Below are positions 1 through 9,344 of a stretch of 64,000 nt of DNA, piece by piece (positions within the stretch are counted from its first letter, which is position 1; the number at the start of each line of letters is the position of its first letter). This stretch comes from UBA7803 sp041690675 (GTDB lineage: Bacteria; Pseudomonadota; Gammaproteobacteria; Pseudomonadales; Azotimanducaceae). The DNA is taken from the NCBI GenBank assembly GCA_041690675.1, contig JAWLGU010000001.1:1-64000 (forward strand), read 5' to 3'. Both the position numbers and the translations under genes were made by a program. The notes beneath the pieces are model-generated. The model searched no databases. It had not been told where the DNA came from and worked only from the letters and a program-made list of their open reading frames with translations.

Positions 1-1
1 G

Positions 2-382
2 CTCGACCGCGAGGTGAAGGACACTCGCCTGCTGCCCAGGGGCTGGGACCCGGGCGGGTATCCGGACTACGAAATGAATCCCGTGGGAAGACCGATCGCT
101 GATCCGCCGCACGTGGAAACCTTCGTGTACGCCGTACCCCTCGCCGTCGCGCGGCGGGCATCGAAGCTCTCGCTCACCCTGAACTACCAGGCGCTTCCGC
201 CGTACTACCTGATCGATCGGATAGCCCTGCTCAGCCGGGAGCGGGACAGCGAGGAGTTCCCGGAATCCCAGCGCCTGCTGCACCTGCTCTCCCACCTCGA
301 TCTGGACGGCGATAGCTCGGCGCGTGCCATCCGTGGCTGGAAGCTCGAGATCGCCCGCGCCGAGCAGATCCTGGGCTGGTGA
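2..382 (+). CDS. C-terminal part of an unidentified protein, possibly multihaem-cytochrome-like
   Basis: The reading frame is open from the left edge of the window to a TGA at 380-382, so only the C-terminal ~126 residues are visible and the true start lies outside. The visible part contains a 'KDTRLLPRGW' segment, a 'LNYQALPPYYL' segment and a C-terminal amphipathic stretch. In my recollection such features occur near the C-termini of secreted multihaem cytochrome-like proteins, but no CxxCH motif lies in the visible part, so that assignment is weak. It converges with the LuxR-type regulator, whose stop is 2 bp away. Function should be left open. Confidence 0.45.
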   Translation, partial: LDREVKDTRLLPRGWDPGGYPDYEMNPVGRPIADPPHVETFVYAVPLAVARRASKLSLTLNYQALPPYYLIDRIALLSRERDSEEFPESQRLLHLLSHLDLDGDSSARAIRGWKLEIARAEQILGW

Positions 383-383
383 G

Positions 384-1841
384 CTATTCGGTGAGCCCGG
401 CCCTGGCCAGCGCCTGCACCAGGCGCTCGAGCAGGGCGGGCTCGGTGAAGGGGCGCATCATGCCGATGCGTTTCGACAGCTCGAAGTCCGGGGCATGGGT
501 ACGCAGTTCCGCCAGGGCACGAGCGGCCCCGTCCATGTCCCCCTTCTCCACGTGGGCGCCGATGAGGGCGAGATAGGCACCCGTGGCGCCGCGGTCGGCG
601 GCGATGGCGTTGCGGCTCCAGCGGATGCCTTCGTCGTAGCGATTCGACATGTAGTGGCACATGCCGAGAATCACCTGATAGCGCGTGGACGACGGCGACA
701 ACGGATCGATGCGCAGCAGGTCTTCGAGATACATGATGCAGTCGTCCAGGCGCCCGCACATGCCGTAGGCCTGAGCCAGCAGCACCAGCGCCCGTGTGGA
801 GCTGGGGTTCTGCTCCACGGCCCGCTCCAGATGATCGATGGCCGGCTCCCGCTCGCCGAGCAGAATGTGCGCCAGACCCAGCGACGCATGGCTGTGCGAC
901 GCGCGGGGATCGAGGCGATAGCAGGTCTGGGCATCAGCAACCAGCGCCGCCACGGTCCGCTTCGGATCCGCCGTCCACTGCTCGTAGAGCTGCTTCTGCG
1001 CGACGCACACGCGGCCGTTCCAGGCGAGGCTGAAGTTGGGGTCGGCCTCGATGGCGCGGTCGAACAGCGCCATGGCCCGCTCGGCGTCCTCTCGGGTACC
1101 GCGGTTCAGCAGCCAGGTACCCTGGCACGCGCTCTGCCAGACGCCGAACGCCGTGGGCGCCTGGTATCGGGCGATCTGCGCCTCCGCACTGATCAGCTCC
1201 GGCGCCACCGCGCGGACGATGTGCCGGGCGATCTCCGACTGCAGATCGAACAGCTCGTTCATGGGTAGTTCGTACACCTGGGACCACACCACCTGGCCGT
1301 GCTCCGTCTCGGCGAGGTGGGCGCTGACGCGGATCCGCTCGTACGAGTGCCGGAGGCTCCCCAGCAGCAGATAGCCCGCTTTCAGGCGTCTGCCGATCTC
1401 CACTGCGCCGAGCTCGGCGCCGGCGAAGCACCGGCTCGAGGCCGAGGATATGACGGGAAACCATTGCCACGCGGCCAGCCGGTCGATCAGCTCCTCCACC
1501 ACGCCCGCAGCGAGATAGCTTTCGTGCTCGCCTGCGGTGAGATCCTGGAACGGCAACACGGCGATGGAGGGGCGACCGATCCGATCCGCCACCCGAAGCT
1601 GCTGGCGGCCGCCGCCGTCGGCGCCTTCCAGCAGCTCCTTGTAGGCGAACACCGCCTCGGTGCGGTTGGCCGCATTGAGCGTGCGCAGGATCGCCGCCAC
1701 GTGGATCTTCACGGTATTGCTGGATATGCCCAGGAGCTCGCAGATGTCACGGTTGGACAAGCCCTTCGCCATGAGCCGGAACACCTCGAGCTGGCGAGGC
1801 GTGAGCGGTAGCGAAGCATCCTGGGCGGTGGTGCTGGCCAT
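384..1841 (-). CDS. LuxR-type HTH regulator fused to a TolB-like and TPR sensor region
   Basis: Predicted cytoplasmic transcription regulator of about 485 aa. The N-terminus carries a LuxR/GerE helix-turn-helix: 'LTPRQLEVFRLMAKGLSNRD' followed by 'SSNTVKIHVAAI', about residues 13-70. Next comes a TolB-like/adenylate-cyclase-associated segment starting 'PSIAVLPFQDLT', with the 'VVEELIDRLA' helix. The C-terminal half is helical with tetratricopeptide repeats such as 'NPSSTRALVLLAQAYGMCGR'. An HTH in front of a TolB/TPR region is known from LuxR and CadC-like regulators, although the LuxR HTH is more often C-terminal. I use the ATG at 1841; an upstream TTG at 1958 would add 39 low-complexity residues. 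The effector and target are unknown. Confidence 0.8.
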   Translation of the reverse strand: MASTTAQDASLPLTPRQLEVFRLMAKGLSNRDICELLGISSNTVKIHVAAILRTLNAANRTEAVFAYKELLEGADGGGRQQLRVADRIGRPSIAVLPFQDLTAGEHESYLAAGVVEELIDRLAAWQWFPVISSASSRCFAGAELGAVEIGRRLKAGYLLLGSLRHSYERIRVSAHLAETEHGQVVWSQVYELPMNELFDLQSEIARHIVRAVAPELISAEAQIARYQAPTAFGVWQSACQGTWLLNRGTREDAERAMALFDRAIEADPNFSLAWNGRVCVAQKQLYEQWTADPKRTVAALVADAQTCYRLDPRASHSHASLGLAHILLGEREPAIDHLERAVEQNPSSTRALVLLAQAYGMCGRLDDCIMYLEDLLRIDPLSPSSTRYQVILGMCHYMSNRYDEGIRWSRNAIAADRGATGAYLALIGAHVEKGDMDGAARALAELRTHAPDFELSKRIGMMRPFTEPALLERLVQALARAGLTE

Positions 1842-1992
1842 GGTCGTCCCGGGTGGCCCGGCTGCGGCCTCTCTGGACCGTCCTGCGAAGGATAGCCCAG
1901 CGAACGACCCGTTGTCAGGCAACTGCACCACCGCCCCATCGGTCACATCCGCCCGCAAGGCTCACCCCGAGCTGTCGGCTCGTAGCGAGCGG

Positions 1993-3537
1993 CTACCGGC
2001 TGGCCTGCTGATCGTCCCCGGTGGCCTCCGCGATCCCGGCCATCGCGTTGCGCCGATTCGGCGTCCTCTCGATCGACGACTCGAAGGCTGCCACGGCTTC
2101 GTCCATGCGGCCTTCCCGAATCAGCAGCTCCCCGAGCAGCTCGCTCACGGGCCGCACCTCACCGGGGGTCACCGGGTGCTTGTCCATGGCGCCTTCGAGC
2201 TCGGCCGCCTCACGCATCAGGGAGAGCCCCTGCTCCGTCTCGCCAGCTTCGTAGCGCCTCCACGCGTCGACGGCCATGGCGAGCGCCTCGGTCATGGACG
2301 CCCAGTAGTCATCGCCCTCTTCCCGCAGCGCCACGACGGACTCCAGTATCCGGTCACGCTCCGCGGCCGCCTGGTCGAGTGCGCCGGAACGGGCGGCCCC
2401 CAGACCGCGAGCGAAGTGGAAGATGGCCTGGGCTGCTGGAAACGATTCCCATGCCAACGCATCCGGGGTTCCCGGCTCGAGCTGGGCCGCATCTTTCCAC
2501 ATCTGCTGCTCGAGAACGAAACGCGCCTGCGCGGCCGCAATCCCGTAGGCGGCCGCCAGATTCTCCTGTACTTCCTCGATGGCACGAACCCTGTCGAGCG
2601 TCGCTCGCGCTTTCACCTCGTCGCCGAGCTGAAGATAGGCGTACATCATGTAATCGAGGGCGTGCGGATAATGGAGCGAGGTCACCCCGTCCACCGGATG
2701 GCGCAGCGCCGCCGCGGCGGAACGCTCATTCCACTCGGCGGTCTCCTCCCACTGGCCCAGCCGCACGAAGATATGGCTCGGCATGTGGAGGGCGTGAGGG
2801 GTTCCCGGGGCGACCTGGTCGTAGCGGCGCGCCACCGCCTCGGCTTCAGCTGCGAGCTCGGGGCTGTCGTATGCGTGAATCAGGTAGTGATGCAGCCCGG
2901 GATGATCCGGATGCTCCTCCAGGTAGCGTTCCAGGAGCGCTCCTGCCTGCCGCTGCGAGGTGTAGTCGTGAACCTCTTCGGGCGAAAACCGGCTCATCGC
3001 GTAAGCAATCTTCGCCAGCCCGAAGAACGCGGCCGCATCCACGTCGTCCGGGTACTGCTCATGCAGCTTCTCCTGCGCTCGCTGCCACGCCCGCAGTCGC
3101 AGTTCATGGTCTCCGGCCGAGGTCTCGCCCCCTGCCTGCGGATCCTCGAAGTATGCCTGGGCGGCGGCGATGTACGCCTGCTCCCGCTCGGTCGGCGCAC
3201 CGATCTCGCGCGCCCGGTCCAGCGCTTCCTGGCCGCGCTCGAGGTCCTCGTCGCTCGTGGGATGCCAGAGCGGATGAAAGCGGCTCATGGCCATGCCCCA
3301 ATGAGCCATGGCGCAGTTGGGATCGGCCTCGGCCGCGGCTCGAAAATCGGCCCGCGCCTGGTCGTACATCATGTGGTGCAGCTCTGCGAGACCTCCCTCG
3401 AACTCCTCGGCTGCAGCCGGGTTGCAGGAGACGGGGAAATGCACTTCACCGAGTTGCTCATCGCCGCTTTGGGCCATGGCCCAGCCGGCAACGAGGATGG
3501 TCATGGGCAGAAAAGCGAACAGCCTCCGGCGCTTCAT
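1993..3537 (-). CDS. Secreted tetratricopeptide-repeat protein
   Basis: The protein is about 514 aa from the ATG at 3537, which starts a clear signal peptide: MKRRR, a hydrophobic core, then 'AMAQS'. The mature part is almost entirely helical TPR units. Examples are 'YDQARADFRAAAEADPNCAM' and the C-terminal 'REGRMDEAVAAFESSIERTP'. No catalytic motif is visible. Such periplasmic TPR proteins often serve as scaffolds. The gene lies behind the LuxR/TPR regulator on the same strand, 150 bp upstream of its start, and is divergent from the acyl-ligase fusion gene. An in-frame upstream extension exists but lacks signal-peptide logic, so it was rejected as the start. Confidence 0.8.
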   Translation of the reverse strand: MKRRRLFAFLPMTILVAGWAMAQSGDEQLGEVHFPVSCNPAAAEEFEGGLAELHHMMYDQARADFRAAAEADPNCAMAHWGMAMSRFHPLWHPTSDEDLERGQEALDRAREIGAPTEREQAYIAAAQAYFEDPQAGGETSAGDHELRLRAWQRAQEKLHEQYPDDVDAAAFFGLAKIAYAMSRFSPEEVHDYTSQRQAGALLERYLEEHPDHPGLHHYLIHAYDSPELAAEAEAVARRYDQVAPGTPHALHMPSHIFVRLGQWEETAEWNERSAAAALRHPVDGVTSLHYPHALDYMMYAYLQLGDEVKARATLDRVRAIEEVQENLAAAYGIAAAQARFVLEQQMWKDAAQLEPGTPDALAWESFPAAQAIFHFARGLGAARSGALDQAAAERDRILESVVALREEGDDYWASMTEALAMAVDAWRRYEAGETEQGLSLMREAAELEGAMDKHPVTPGEVRPVSELLGELLIREGRMDEAVAAFESSIERTPNRRNAMAGIAEATGDDQQASR

Positions 3538-3750
3538 GTCGATGCCTCCGCTCGTTGCTGTCGTCACCTCCTCGGAAGTCCTATCTTGGGAGACAACAGC
3601 CCCGGTACGCCGTTCCACGAAAACGGCCCCGGGACCGCGCGGCTGATCCCCCGTTTCATCGAGCAGGAGGTGTCGAGGCACGGATCCTGCACACCCTCGG
3701 CAATTCGCCTCGGGCGGCCGGTACCACGGGTCCGCGAGACGGGATCAGCG

Positions 3751-6606
3751 ATGAAGCGTCAAGGAGCGACCCGGGACATGGAGCGCAGCCGATCCGCCCT
3801 CGCCCCGCTCATCGACGACCTCGCGACGCGCGGCGACCGCACGGCGCTCCTGCACCTGCAGGAAGACGAGTCCATCGCGGAACTGCGCTACGAGGACCTC
3901 GCCCGCCAGGTGGCGCGCGCTGCAAGTGGGGTCGTTCGCCAGGGTGTGGGGCGCGGCGAGTCGGTGGCGCTCCTGGCCGGCAACGGGCTGCGCTGGGTGG
4001 TCGCGTGCCTGGCCCTGATCCGCGCCGGCGCCGTGCCCGTTCCCCTCGACACCCAGCTCGACGACGAGACTCTCGAGCGCATCCTCAGCGACTGCGAGGC
4101 GCGCGTGGTCCTCACGGACCGCCGCAACGAAGCACGGGTGGCCGCGGTGGCCGGCGATCACACCGTAGTCGTCCTCGATGCGGACGAGTCGGACGACGCG
4201 CGCGACTCGGAGGAAGGCCAGCATGAGACGATGAGCTGGCCGTGCTGGATCGCCCGGGGCTCCGGTGCTGAACCCGCAGTGGAATCCAGCACCGCTGCGG
4301 ACACCCGAGATGACGGCGCGCTACCCGATCTCCGCGGCGACGACCGGGCCATCCTCTTCTACACGTCGGGCACAACCGGACCGCCCAAGGGCGTGCCCCT
4401 CGCCCATCGCCACGTCGCATTCCAGATCGACGCCGTCCGCGAGGCCGATCTCGTGAACGCCGACGATCGCGTGCTGCTTCCCTTGCCGCTGCACCACGTC
4501 TACCCGCTCGTGGTCGGCCTTCTGTGTCCACTCTCCCTCGGCCTGCCCGTGATCTTCCCCCACTCGCTGACCGGCCCGGCCCTGCTGCGCGCGCTCGACG
4601 CGGGCGGCGCCACCATCGTGATCGGTGTGCCCCGCATCTACGAGGCGCTCCTCTTCGCCATCGAGCAACGCATCGGCGGCCGCAGCGCCTTGATCGGCAC
4701 GGCGCTCGAGCAGCTCGTCAGGGCGGCGACATGGACCACGCGGCGCCTTCGTGTGCCGGTGGGCCGCCTGCTGTTCGCGCCGCTTCGCCGCCGCCTCGGG
4801 CCGCGGCTGCGGGTGCTGGCCTCGGGCGGCTCCGCACTGCCGCCCGCCGTGGGCTTCCGTCTCGAAGGGCTCGGCTTCCGGGTGGCCTCGGGCTACGGGC
4901 TCACCGAGACGTCGCCGCTGCTCACACTGAACCCGCCCGGCAGCGGACATCTCGAGAGCGTCGGCCGGCCGATCCGCGGCGTCGAGATCCGCATCGACCG
5001 CGCCGCGCATCCCGCGAAGGACGAGCGGGCATCGGAGGATGGCGCCGCCGAAGCGCGCGCCGGGCCGCGGAAGCCGGTCGAGGGCGAGATTCTGGCGCGC
5101 GGGCCCGGCGTGTTCGACGGCTACCTGAACCTCGAGGAGGAGACGCGAGAGTCCTTCACCGAAGACGGCTGGCTCCGCACCGGCGATCTCGGCTTCTTCG
5201 ACGAGGCGCGACATCTACACGTCACCGGCCGCAAGAGCACGCTGATCGTGACCTCCGCGGGCGAGAAGATCCGCACCGAGGAGGTCGAGAAGGCGTACGC
5301 CGAGCACGCGTTCATCGACGAGATCGGCATCTTCGATCGCGAGGGCAGCCTGGCCGCGGTGGTGGTGCCAGCCCGGGACGCCATCCGCGAGCGCGAGCGC
5401 GACCTCGAGGAGGCGATCGTCGAAGCGCTCAACGAGCGCGCGGCGACGCTACCCTCCCACGAGCGGATCGACGACTTCGTCACCACGCCCACGGCCCTCG
5501 AGCGAACACGCCTCGGGAAGCTTCGCCGCCACCGGCTCCGCGAGCGGTACGAAGAGCTGCGCGAGAAGGGCAGCGAGGCCGAGCCCTCCGAGCCGATCGC
5601 GGTCGACCAGATGTCCGGGGAGGACCGCGAGCTGCTGCAGGACGACGCGGCACGAGAGGTCTGGAGCCTGCTCGCGACGCGATTCCCCGACCGCGGTCTC
5701 ACCCCCGATGCGAGCCCGCGGCTCGACCTCGGAGTGGACTCGCTCGGTTGGCTCGACCTCACCGTGGGGATCGCAGAGCGCACGGGTGTGGAGCTCGACG
5801 AGGAGCGGATCGCCGGCATCGAGACCGTGCGCGATCTGCTGCGCGCGGTCGCCGAGGCGAAGCCGCAGGAGCAGCCCGGAGCCAGGGCACCGCTCGAGGA
5901 TCCCCACGCCGTCCTCGATGAACGGCAGGAGCGCTGGCTGACCGCGCTGCCGCGCCCTGCGGCCCTGGCCGCGCGCGGGCTGTCGGCGCTCAACCGTGGG
6001 ATCATGCGCAGGGTGTTCCGGCTGGAAGTGGACGGTATCGAGTACGTCGAGCAGCTTCCGCCAGACAGCGCCTTCGTGATCGCCCCGAATCATTCGAGCT
6101 ATCTCGACCCGCTCGCCGTTGCTGCGGCACTGCCCGAGCCATTGCGCGAGCGCACGTTCTGGGGCGGCTGGACGGGCGTGGTGTTTCGCAACGCGCTGCT
6201 CCGCGGCTCGAGCCGGCTGGCGCGGGCCGTGCCCGTCGATCCGGACCGGGGCGTGACGTCGAGCCTCGCCTTCGCGGCCGCGACGCTCGAGCAGGGAAGC
6301 GGGCTCGTGTGGTTCCCGGAAGGTCAGCGGTCGACGGACGGCGGCCTCCAGGAATTCCGGCCCGGCATCGGGATGCTGCTCGATGCCTTCGACGACGTTC
6401 CCGTGGTACCCGCCCACATCGACGGCAGTCACGAGGCGTGGCCGCCGGGCCAGCGGCTTCCCCGGCCTGCGCGCTTGCGCGTCCGCTTCGGCCGGCCGCG
6501 CAAGGCGAGCGATCTGGCCGAGCGCGGCGAGGGCGAGGAACCGCGAGACCGCATCGCGAGCGGGCTGCGCGCGGCGGTACGAGAGCTTGCCGGCGACCGC
6601 GCCTGA
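3751..6606 (+). CDS. Tri-domain AMP-ligase / acyl-carrier / PlsC acyltransferase fusion (Aas-like)
   Basis: A 951-aa fusion. Domain 1 is an acyl-adenylate-forming ligase with 'YTSGTTGPPKG' near residue 204, 'SGYGLTETSP' near 380, 'WLRTGDLGF' near 475 and 'GRKSTLIVTSAGEKI' after it. Domain 2 is an acyl-carrier domain with 'LGVDSLGWLDL' near 660, where the Ser is the expected phosphopantetheine site. Domain 3 is a PlsC-type acyltransferase with 'NHSSYLDP' (HX4D) near 780 and 'FPEGQRS' near 855. The order suggests activation of a fatty acid, loading onto the internal carrier and transfer to a lysophospholipid. That resembles bacterial Aas (2-acyl-GPE acyltransferase/acyl-ACP synthetase) but with ligase first, an internal ACP and no MFS domain. 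I chose the ATG at 3751; 3778 is possible. The frame is open far upstream, but that part is shadow. Confidence 0.9.
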   Translation: MKRQGATRDMERSRSALAPLIDDLATRGDRTALLHLQEDESIAELRYEDLARQVARAASGVVRQGVGRGESVALLAGNGLRWVVACLALIRAGAVPVPLDTQLDDETLERILSDCEARVVLTDRRNEARVAAVAGDHTVVVLDADESDDARDSEEGQHETMSWPCWIARGSGAEPAVESSTAADTRDDGALPDLRGDDRAILFYTSGTTGPPKGVPLAHRHVAFQIDAVREADLVNADDRVLLPLPLHHVYPLVVGLLCPLSLGLPVIFPHSLTGPALLRALDAGGATIVIGVPRIYEALLFAIEQRIGGRSALIGTALEQLVRAATWTTRRLRVPVGRLLFAPLRRRLGPRLRVLASGGSALPPAVGFRLEGLGFRVASGYGLTETSPLLTLNPPGSGHLESVGRPIRGVEIRIDRAAHPAKDERASEDGAAEARAGPRKPVEGEILARGPGVFDGYLNLEEETRESFTEDGWLRTGDLGFFDEARHLHVTGRKSTLIVTSAGEKIRTEEVEKAYAEHAFIDEIGIFDREGSLAAVVVPARDAIRERERDLEEAIVEALNERAATLPSHERIDDFVTTPTALERTRLGKLRRHRLRERYEELREKGSEAEPSEPIAVDQMSGEDRELLQDDAAREVWSLLATRFPDRGLTPDASPRLDLGVDSLGWLDLTVGIAERTGVELDEERIAGIETVRDLLRAVAEAKPQEQPGARAPLEDPHAVLDERQERWLTALPRPAALAARGLSALNRGIMRRVFRLEVDGIEYVEQLPPDSAFVIAPNHSSYLDPLAVAAALPEPLRERTFWGGWTGVVFRNALLRGSSRLARAVPVDPDRGVTSSLAFAAATLEQGSGLVWFPEGQRSTDGGLQEFRPGIGMLLDAFDDVPVVPAHIDGSHEAWPPGQRLPRPARLRVRFGRPRKASDLAERGEGEEPRDRIASGLRAAVRELAGDRA

Positions 6607-6772
6607 GCAGGACGGCTCCCCGGGACGCGGCGCCGAGCGATGAGTGAGCGAGGGGCGTGCGCCGACGAGGTCGCCGCCGGCCTCAGCCGCTCGGCTTCTC
6701 ACTGGGCGCGCCGATCGCCTCCTGGACCTCGATTTCGCTCGATCTCGGCGGTCACAGCTTCAAGACAAACGA

Positions 6773-8131
6773 TCAGAGGGACTTCAGAAAGCTCACCAGG
6801 TCCGCTTTGTCTTGCTCCCCGAGGCCGAGGGAAAGGTGGCTATCGTAGTGGTCAACTACCTCATTCAAAGTCGCAAACCGCCCATCGTGGTAGAAGCCTC
6901 GGTTACCTCTTGTCCACAGACCTCGAAGCGGAGCAGTCCGATACCGCTCATCAGGTGACCTGTCGGATTGAAAAGTATCGATGCCGATCGCTTCTGCGGT
7001 ATGCATGTTCCAACCCGGCTCGGTGTACAGCGGGGGGACATGGCAACTGGAGCACTCGGCCCGACCGTTGAAAAGCTCCTCACCACGATGCGCGGCCTTT
7101 CGATCGAATGCATCCTCTGCGGGCTTGGGCGGCTCGAGAGATAATTGGTAGAGCTGCAGCGCGGGTAGCTTCGGCGTAACCAAATCCGGTTCGTGACGTA
7201 CGTCATAGAGCCCCGCAGCTGCAGCGATCGGAAATTTCGCCGCATCCTTCAACCGCGCATCAACGAAGACACCCTGCCCGCCCATTTCGAGGTTGGCGAC
7301 GAAGGCATTCCAATGCGTTACAGACCCCCAGCCGGTCCAAGTGTGGAGATTCACACCGGCCAAACCGAATATCGACGGGATTAGGGTCGCCGCCGAATTG
7401 CCGTCCGGTCTGACGGCCTTACCGTCGATCAGCAGGCTGGCATCGAATCGCCCAGGGCCCCAGCTGTTGAGGACGTCGACGACGGTTGCCTCTGTGACAC
7501 CTGGCAGCGCCAGCGATAACCGATCGACCAATGGTTGGAGGTTCGGTGACGCCGCAATGATCGCCCCAACGTTCAAGTCTCCTGCTGCCCAACCATCCAG
7601 GCGCCGTCCGACTCCCGGGGCGAGAGAATCGTCCACTGTCGAGTGACAAAGAGCACAGGTGATACCCACTGAGCTCAGCTGGCCGTGCTCAAAGAACCCT
7701 TTCACTCCGACCACAGCATCAAGTCGCAGCAGCGCCAGGGTCGTTGCGGGATCGTCCAGGTCTGTTCTGCCTTTGATCAAATCCTGTCTGAGTCGCATGG
7801 GCAACGCCTTGCTGTCTACTTTCAGCCCCAGCTGAAGCGCGGAGCGCGGTGAGATGCCCTCCCCGACCCCTCCGTTCTCGGCACCGGCAATGGCCTCATG
7901 CAACTGAAGCGCATCGCCCCAAAAGGCTTCATCGCCGAACGTGTCGTATCGAAATATCGACCTCCCTTCCGCGATCGTATCGGCCGCTTTCTGCAAATGG
8001 GCCAAGTCACTCGGATCGCCCCGATCCGCTCCCTGTTTCGATTCAAAGGATGGGTCGGATGCCCACCCCGAGGGCAGAATCATTGAGCACAGAACCAACA
8101 CTAACCCTACGATGACAGCAGCTACTCTCAC
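6773..8131 (-). CDS. Periplasmic dihaem c-type cytochrome
   Basis: A 452-aa protein with an N-terminal signal peptide ('VIVGLVLVLCSMILPSGWAS') and two c-type haem sites, 'CALCH' in the middle and 'CSSCH' in the C-terminal third. The C-terminal part ('APLRGLWTRGNRGFYHDGRF', then 'LVSFLKSL') is the ending typical of cytochrome c peroxidase/MauG-like and related electron-transfer dihaem proteins. The N-terminal two thirds are unlike classical CcpA, so the exact reaction is not assigned. It is the last gene of a minus-strand unit with an ECF sigma factor, a monohaem cytochrome and a ferritin-like protein, which suggests a shared periplasmic redox role. Confidence 0.85.
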   Translation of the reverse strand: MRVAAVIVGLVLVLCSMILPSGWASDPSFESKQGADRGDPSDLAHLQKAADTIAEGRSIFRYDTFGDEAFWGDALQLHEAIAGAENGGVGEGISPRSALQLGLKVDSKALPMRLRQDLIKGRTDLDDPATTLALLRLDAVVGVKGFFEHGQLSSVGITCALCHSTVDDSLAPGVGRRLDGWAAGDLNVGAIIAASPNLQPLVDRLSLALPGVTEATVVDVLNSWGPGRFDASLLIDGKAVRPDGNSAATLIPSIFGLAGVNLHTWTGWGSVTHWNAFVANLEMGGQGVFVDARLKDAAKFPIAAAAGLYDVRHEPDLVTPKLPALQLYQLSLEPPKPAEDAFDRKAAHRGEELFNGRAECSSCHVPPLYTEPGWNMHTAEAIGIDTFQSDRSPDERYRTAPLRGLWTRGNRGFYHDGRFATLNEVVDHYDSHLSLGLGEQDKADLVSFLKSL

Positions 8132-8206
8132 TTCTTCATCCCTCCAGCAAGGTAAGGATCGCGCCGCAGAGTGCAGCGATCGCGAAAACCAAACGCCCTG
8201 CTTCTA

Positions 8207-8935
8207 TCATGTGGAAGTCTCGCGGAACCCAGCACCAAGGCCCGCAACCCGCGCCATCACGGCGGCCGTCAAGACATCGCATCGGCGTCCTGCGAACTCG
8301 TATACATGCGCACTAGCGCCTTGCAGGTAACCCTTGAAGCGTTTTCGCAGCATTCGTCTCGCCCGAAACAGCCGGGTTTTGACGGTTTTTTCGTTCAACC
8401 CGAGTATCTGTGCCGTATCGCTAACGCTCATTCCTTCCACAATCCGCAGCACGAACACGATTCGAAAGGCATCCGGCAAACGGTCGATGGCGGTTTGGAG
8501 CGTTATGCCCAGACGCTCGATCTCCAGCGCCGCCGCGGGATCCGGCGTATCAAGCAGGGAAGCTTCGTCCATCATGTGTTCCATCGTTTGCATCTCCATG
8601 GGCATCTCTCGCTGCCGCTGACGCAACATCGAGAACGCTTGATTTCTCGTGATGACGTACAACCAAGTGGCAAACCCGTCCGGCCCCCTGAAGCCGTCCA
8701 ACCCGAGAAAGGCCTTGACGTATGACTCCTGGACGGCGTCGCGCGCATCCTGATCGTCTGAGAGAATGCCGCGAGCCAGCCGATACAGGCGCTGGTTGTA
8801 GCGGCGGATCAGGATCTCGAATGCCTGAACGTTGCCGGATATGATTCGGCGCACCACCGCTTCATCGGGTAAATCCTGTACCTGACTCTCAGCAGAGGGT
8901 CCCACGTCCGGCTCCTTAGCGGCTGTGTCCATCAC
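8207..8935 (-). CDS. ECF-type RNA polymerase sigma factor
   Basis: A 242-aa sigma-70 family protein. Region 2 is visible as 'FEILIRRYNQRLYRLARGIL' with 'DAVQESYVKAF' and 'FATWLYVITRNQA'. Region 4 is visible as 'LPDAFRIVFVLRIVEGMSV' followed by 'LGLNEKTVKTRLFRARRML'. No cognate anti-sigma gene is adjacent. Instead it sits between two cytochrome genes in one transcriptional unit, with its start overlapping the end of the monohaem cytochrome gene by about 20 bp. It probably controls its own redox operon. A C-terminal tail of about 40 residues beyond region 4 is unusual and could be a regulatory extension. Confidence 0.9.
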   Translation of the reverse strand: MMDTAAKEPDVGPSAESQVQDLPDEAVVRRIISGNVQAFEILIRRYNQRLYRLARGILSDDQDARDAVQESYVKAFLGLDGFRGPDGFATWLYVITRNQAFSMLRQRQREMPMEMQTMEHMMDEASLLDTPDPAAALEIERLGITLQTAIDRLPDAFRIVFVLRIVEGMSVSDTAQILGLNEKTVKTRLFRARRMLRKRFKGYLQGASAHVYEFAGRRCDVLTAAVMARVAGLGAGFRETST

Positions 8936-9344
8936 AGAGCTCCCTTGAGGCGTACTTGAGGTATTCGATGATCGAACGTCGATCTTCGTCGTCGGTGATT
9001 CCAGCGAATCCCATGGTGGTTCCAGGCACGACCGTCAGCGGGGCAGCCAGAAAATCGTCGAGTGCATCTTCGGTCCAGACGATTCCAGATCGTAGCAAGG
9101 CATCCGAGTAACCGAACTTGGGCACCGTGCCTGCTGCTCGGCCGACCAGACCACAGTGCATCGGCCCAGTCCTGTTGCGCTCCAGTGAATGGCAAGCGAT
9201 GCACCGCTGATAGACGGACTCGCCTTTGATCACCTCGGGAGCCATCGAGCGTCGCCGGTCAGTTGCATACGCGAGTACCGTGCACGCAACCAAACCTGCA
9301 AGCATAGCCAGGCGAAGGACCATCACGTCAGGAAAAGAAGGCAC
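8916..9344 (-). CDS. Class I c-type cytochrome, exported
   Basis: A 142-aa protein with a hydrophobic leader and a single haem site 'CIACHSLERNRTGP'. A later 'VPGTTMGFAGI' provides the distal Met ligand, and it ends in the helix 'RSIIEYLKYAS'. This is the architecture of a monohaem class I cytochrome c (cytochrome c2/c550-like). The start is uncertain: GTG at 9344 would overlap the stop of the ferritin-like gene, while ATG at 9323 would not. Position between the ferritin-like protein and the ECF sigma factor suggests co-expression as a small periplasmic electron carrier. Confidence 0.85.
   Translation of the reverse strand: MPSFPDVMVLRLAMLAGLVACTVLAYATDRRRSMAPEVIKGESVYQRCIACHSLERNRTGPMHCGLVGRAAGTVPKFGYSDALLRSGIVWTEDALDDFLAAPLTVVPGTTMGFAGITDDEDRRSIIEYLKYASRELCDGHSR

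Noticed and set aside
1660..3750. In-frame upstream extension of the AMP-ligase fusion gene
   Set aside because: It runs antisense to two well-supported genes and has no family similarity. The ligase begins naturally at 3751.
5449..6702. Minus-strand 417-codon frame opposite the PlsC domain
   Set aside because: Antisense shadow in high-GC DNA without recognisable motifs.
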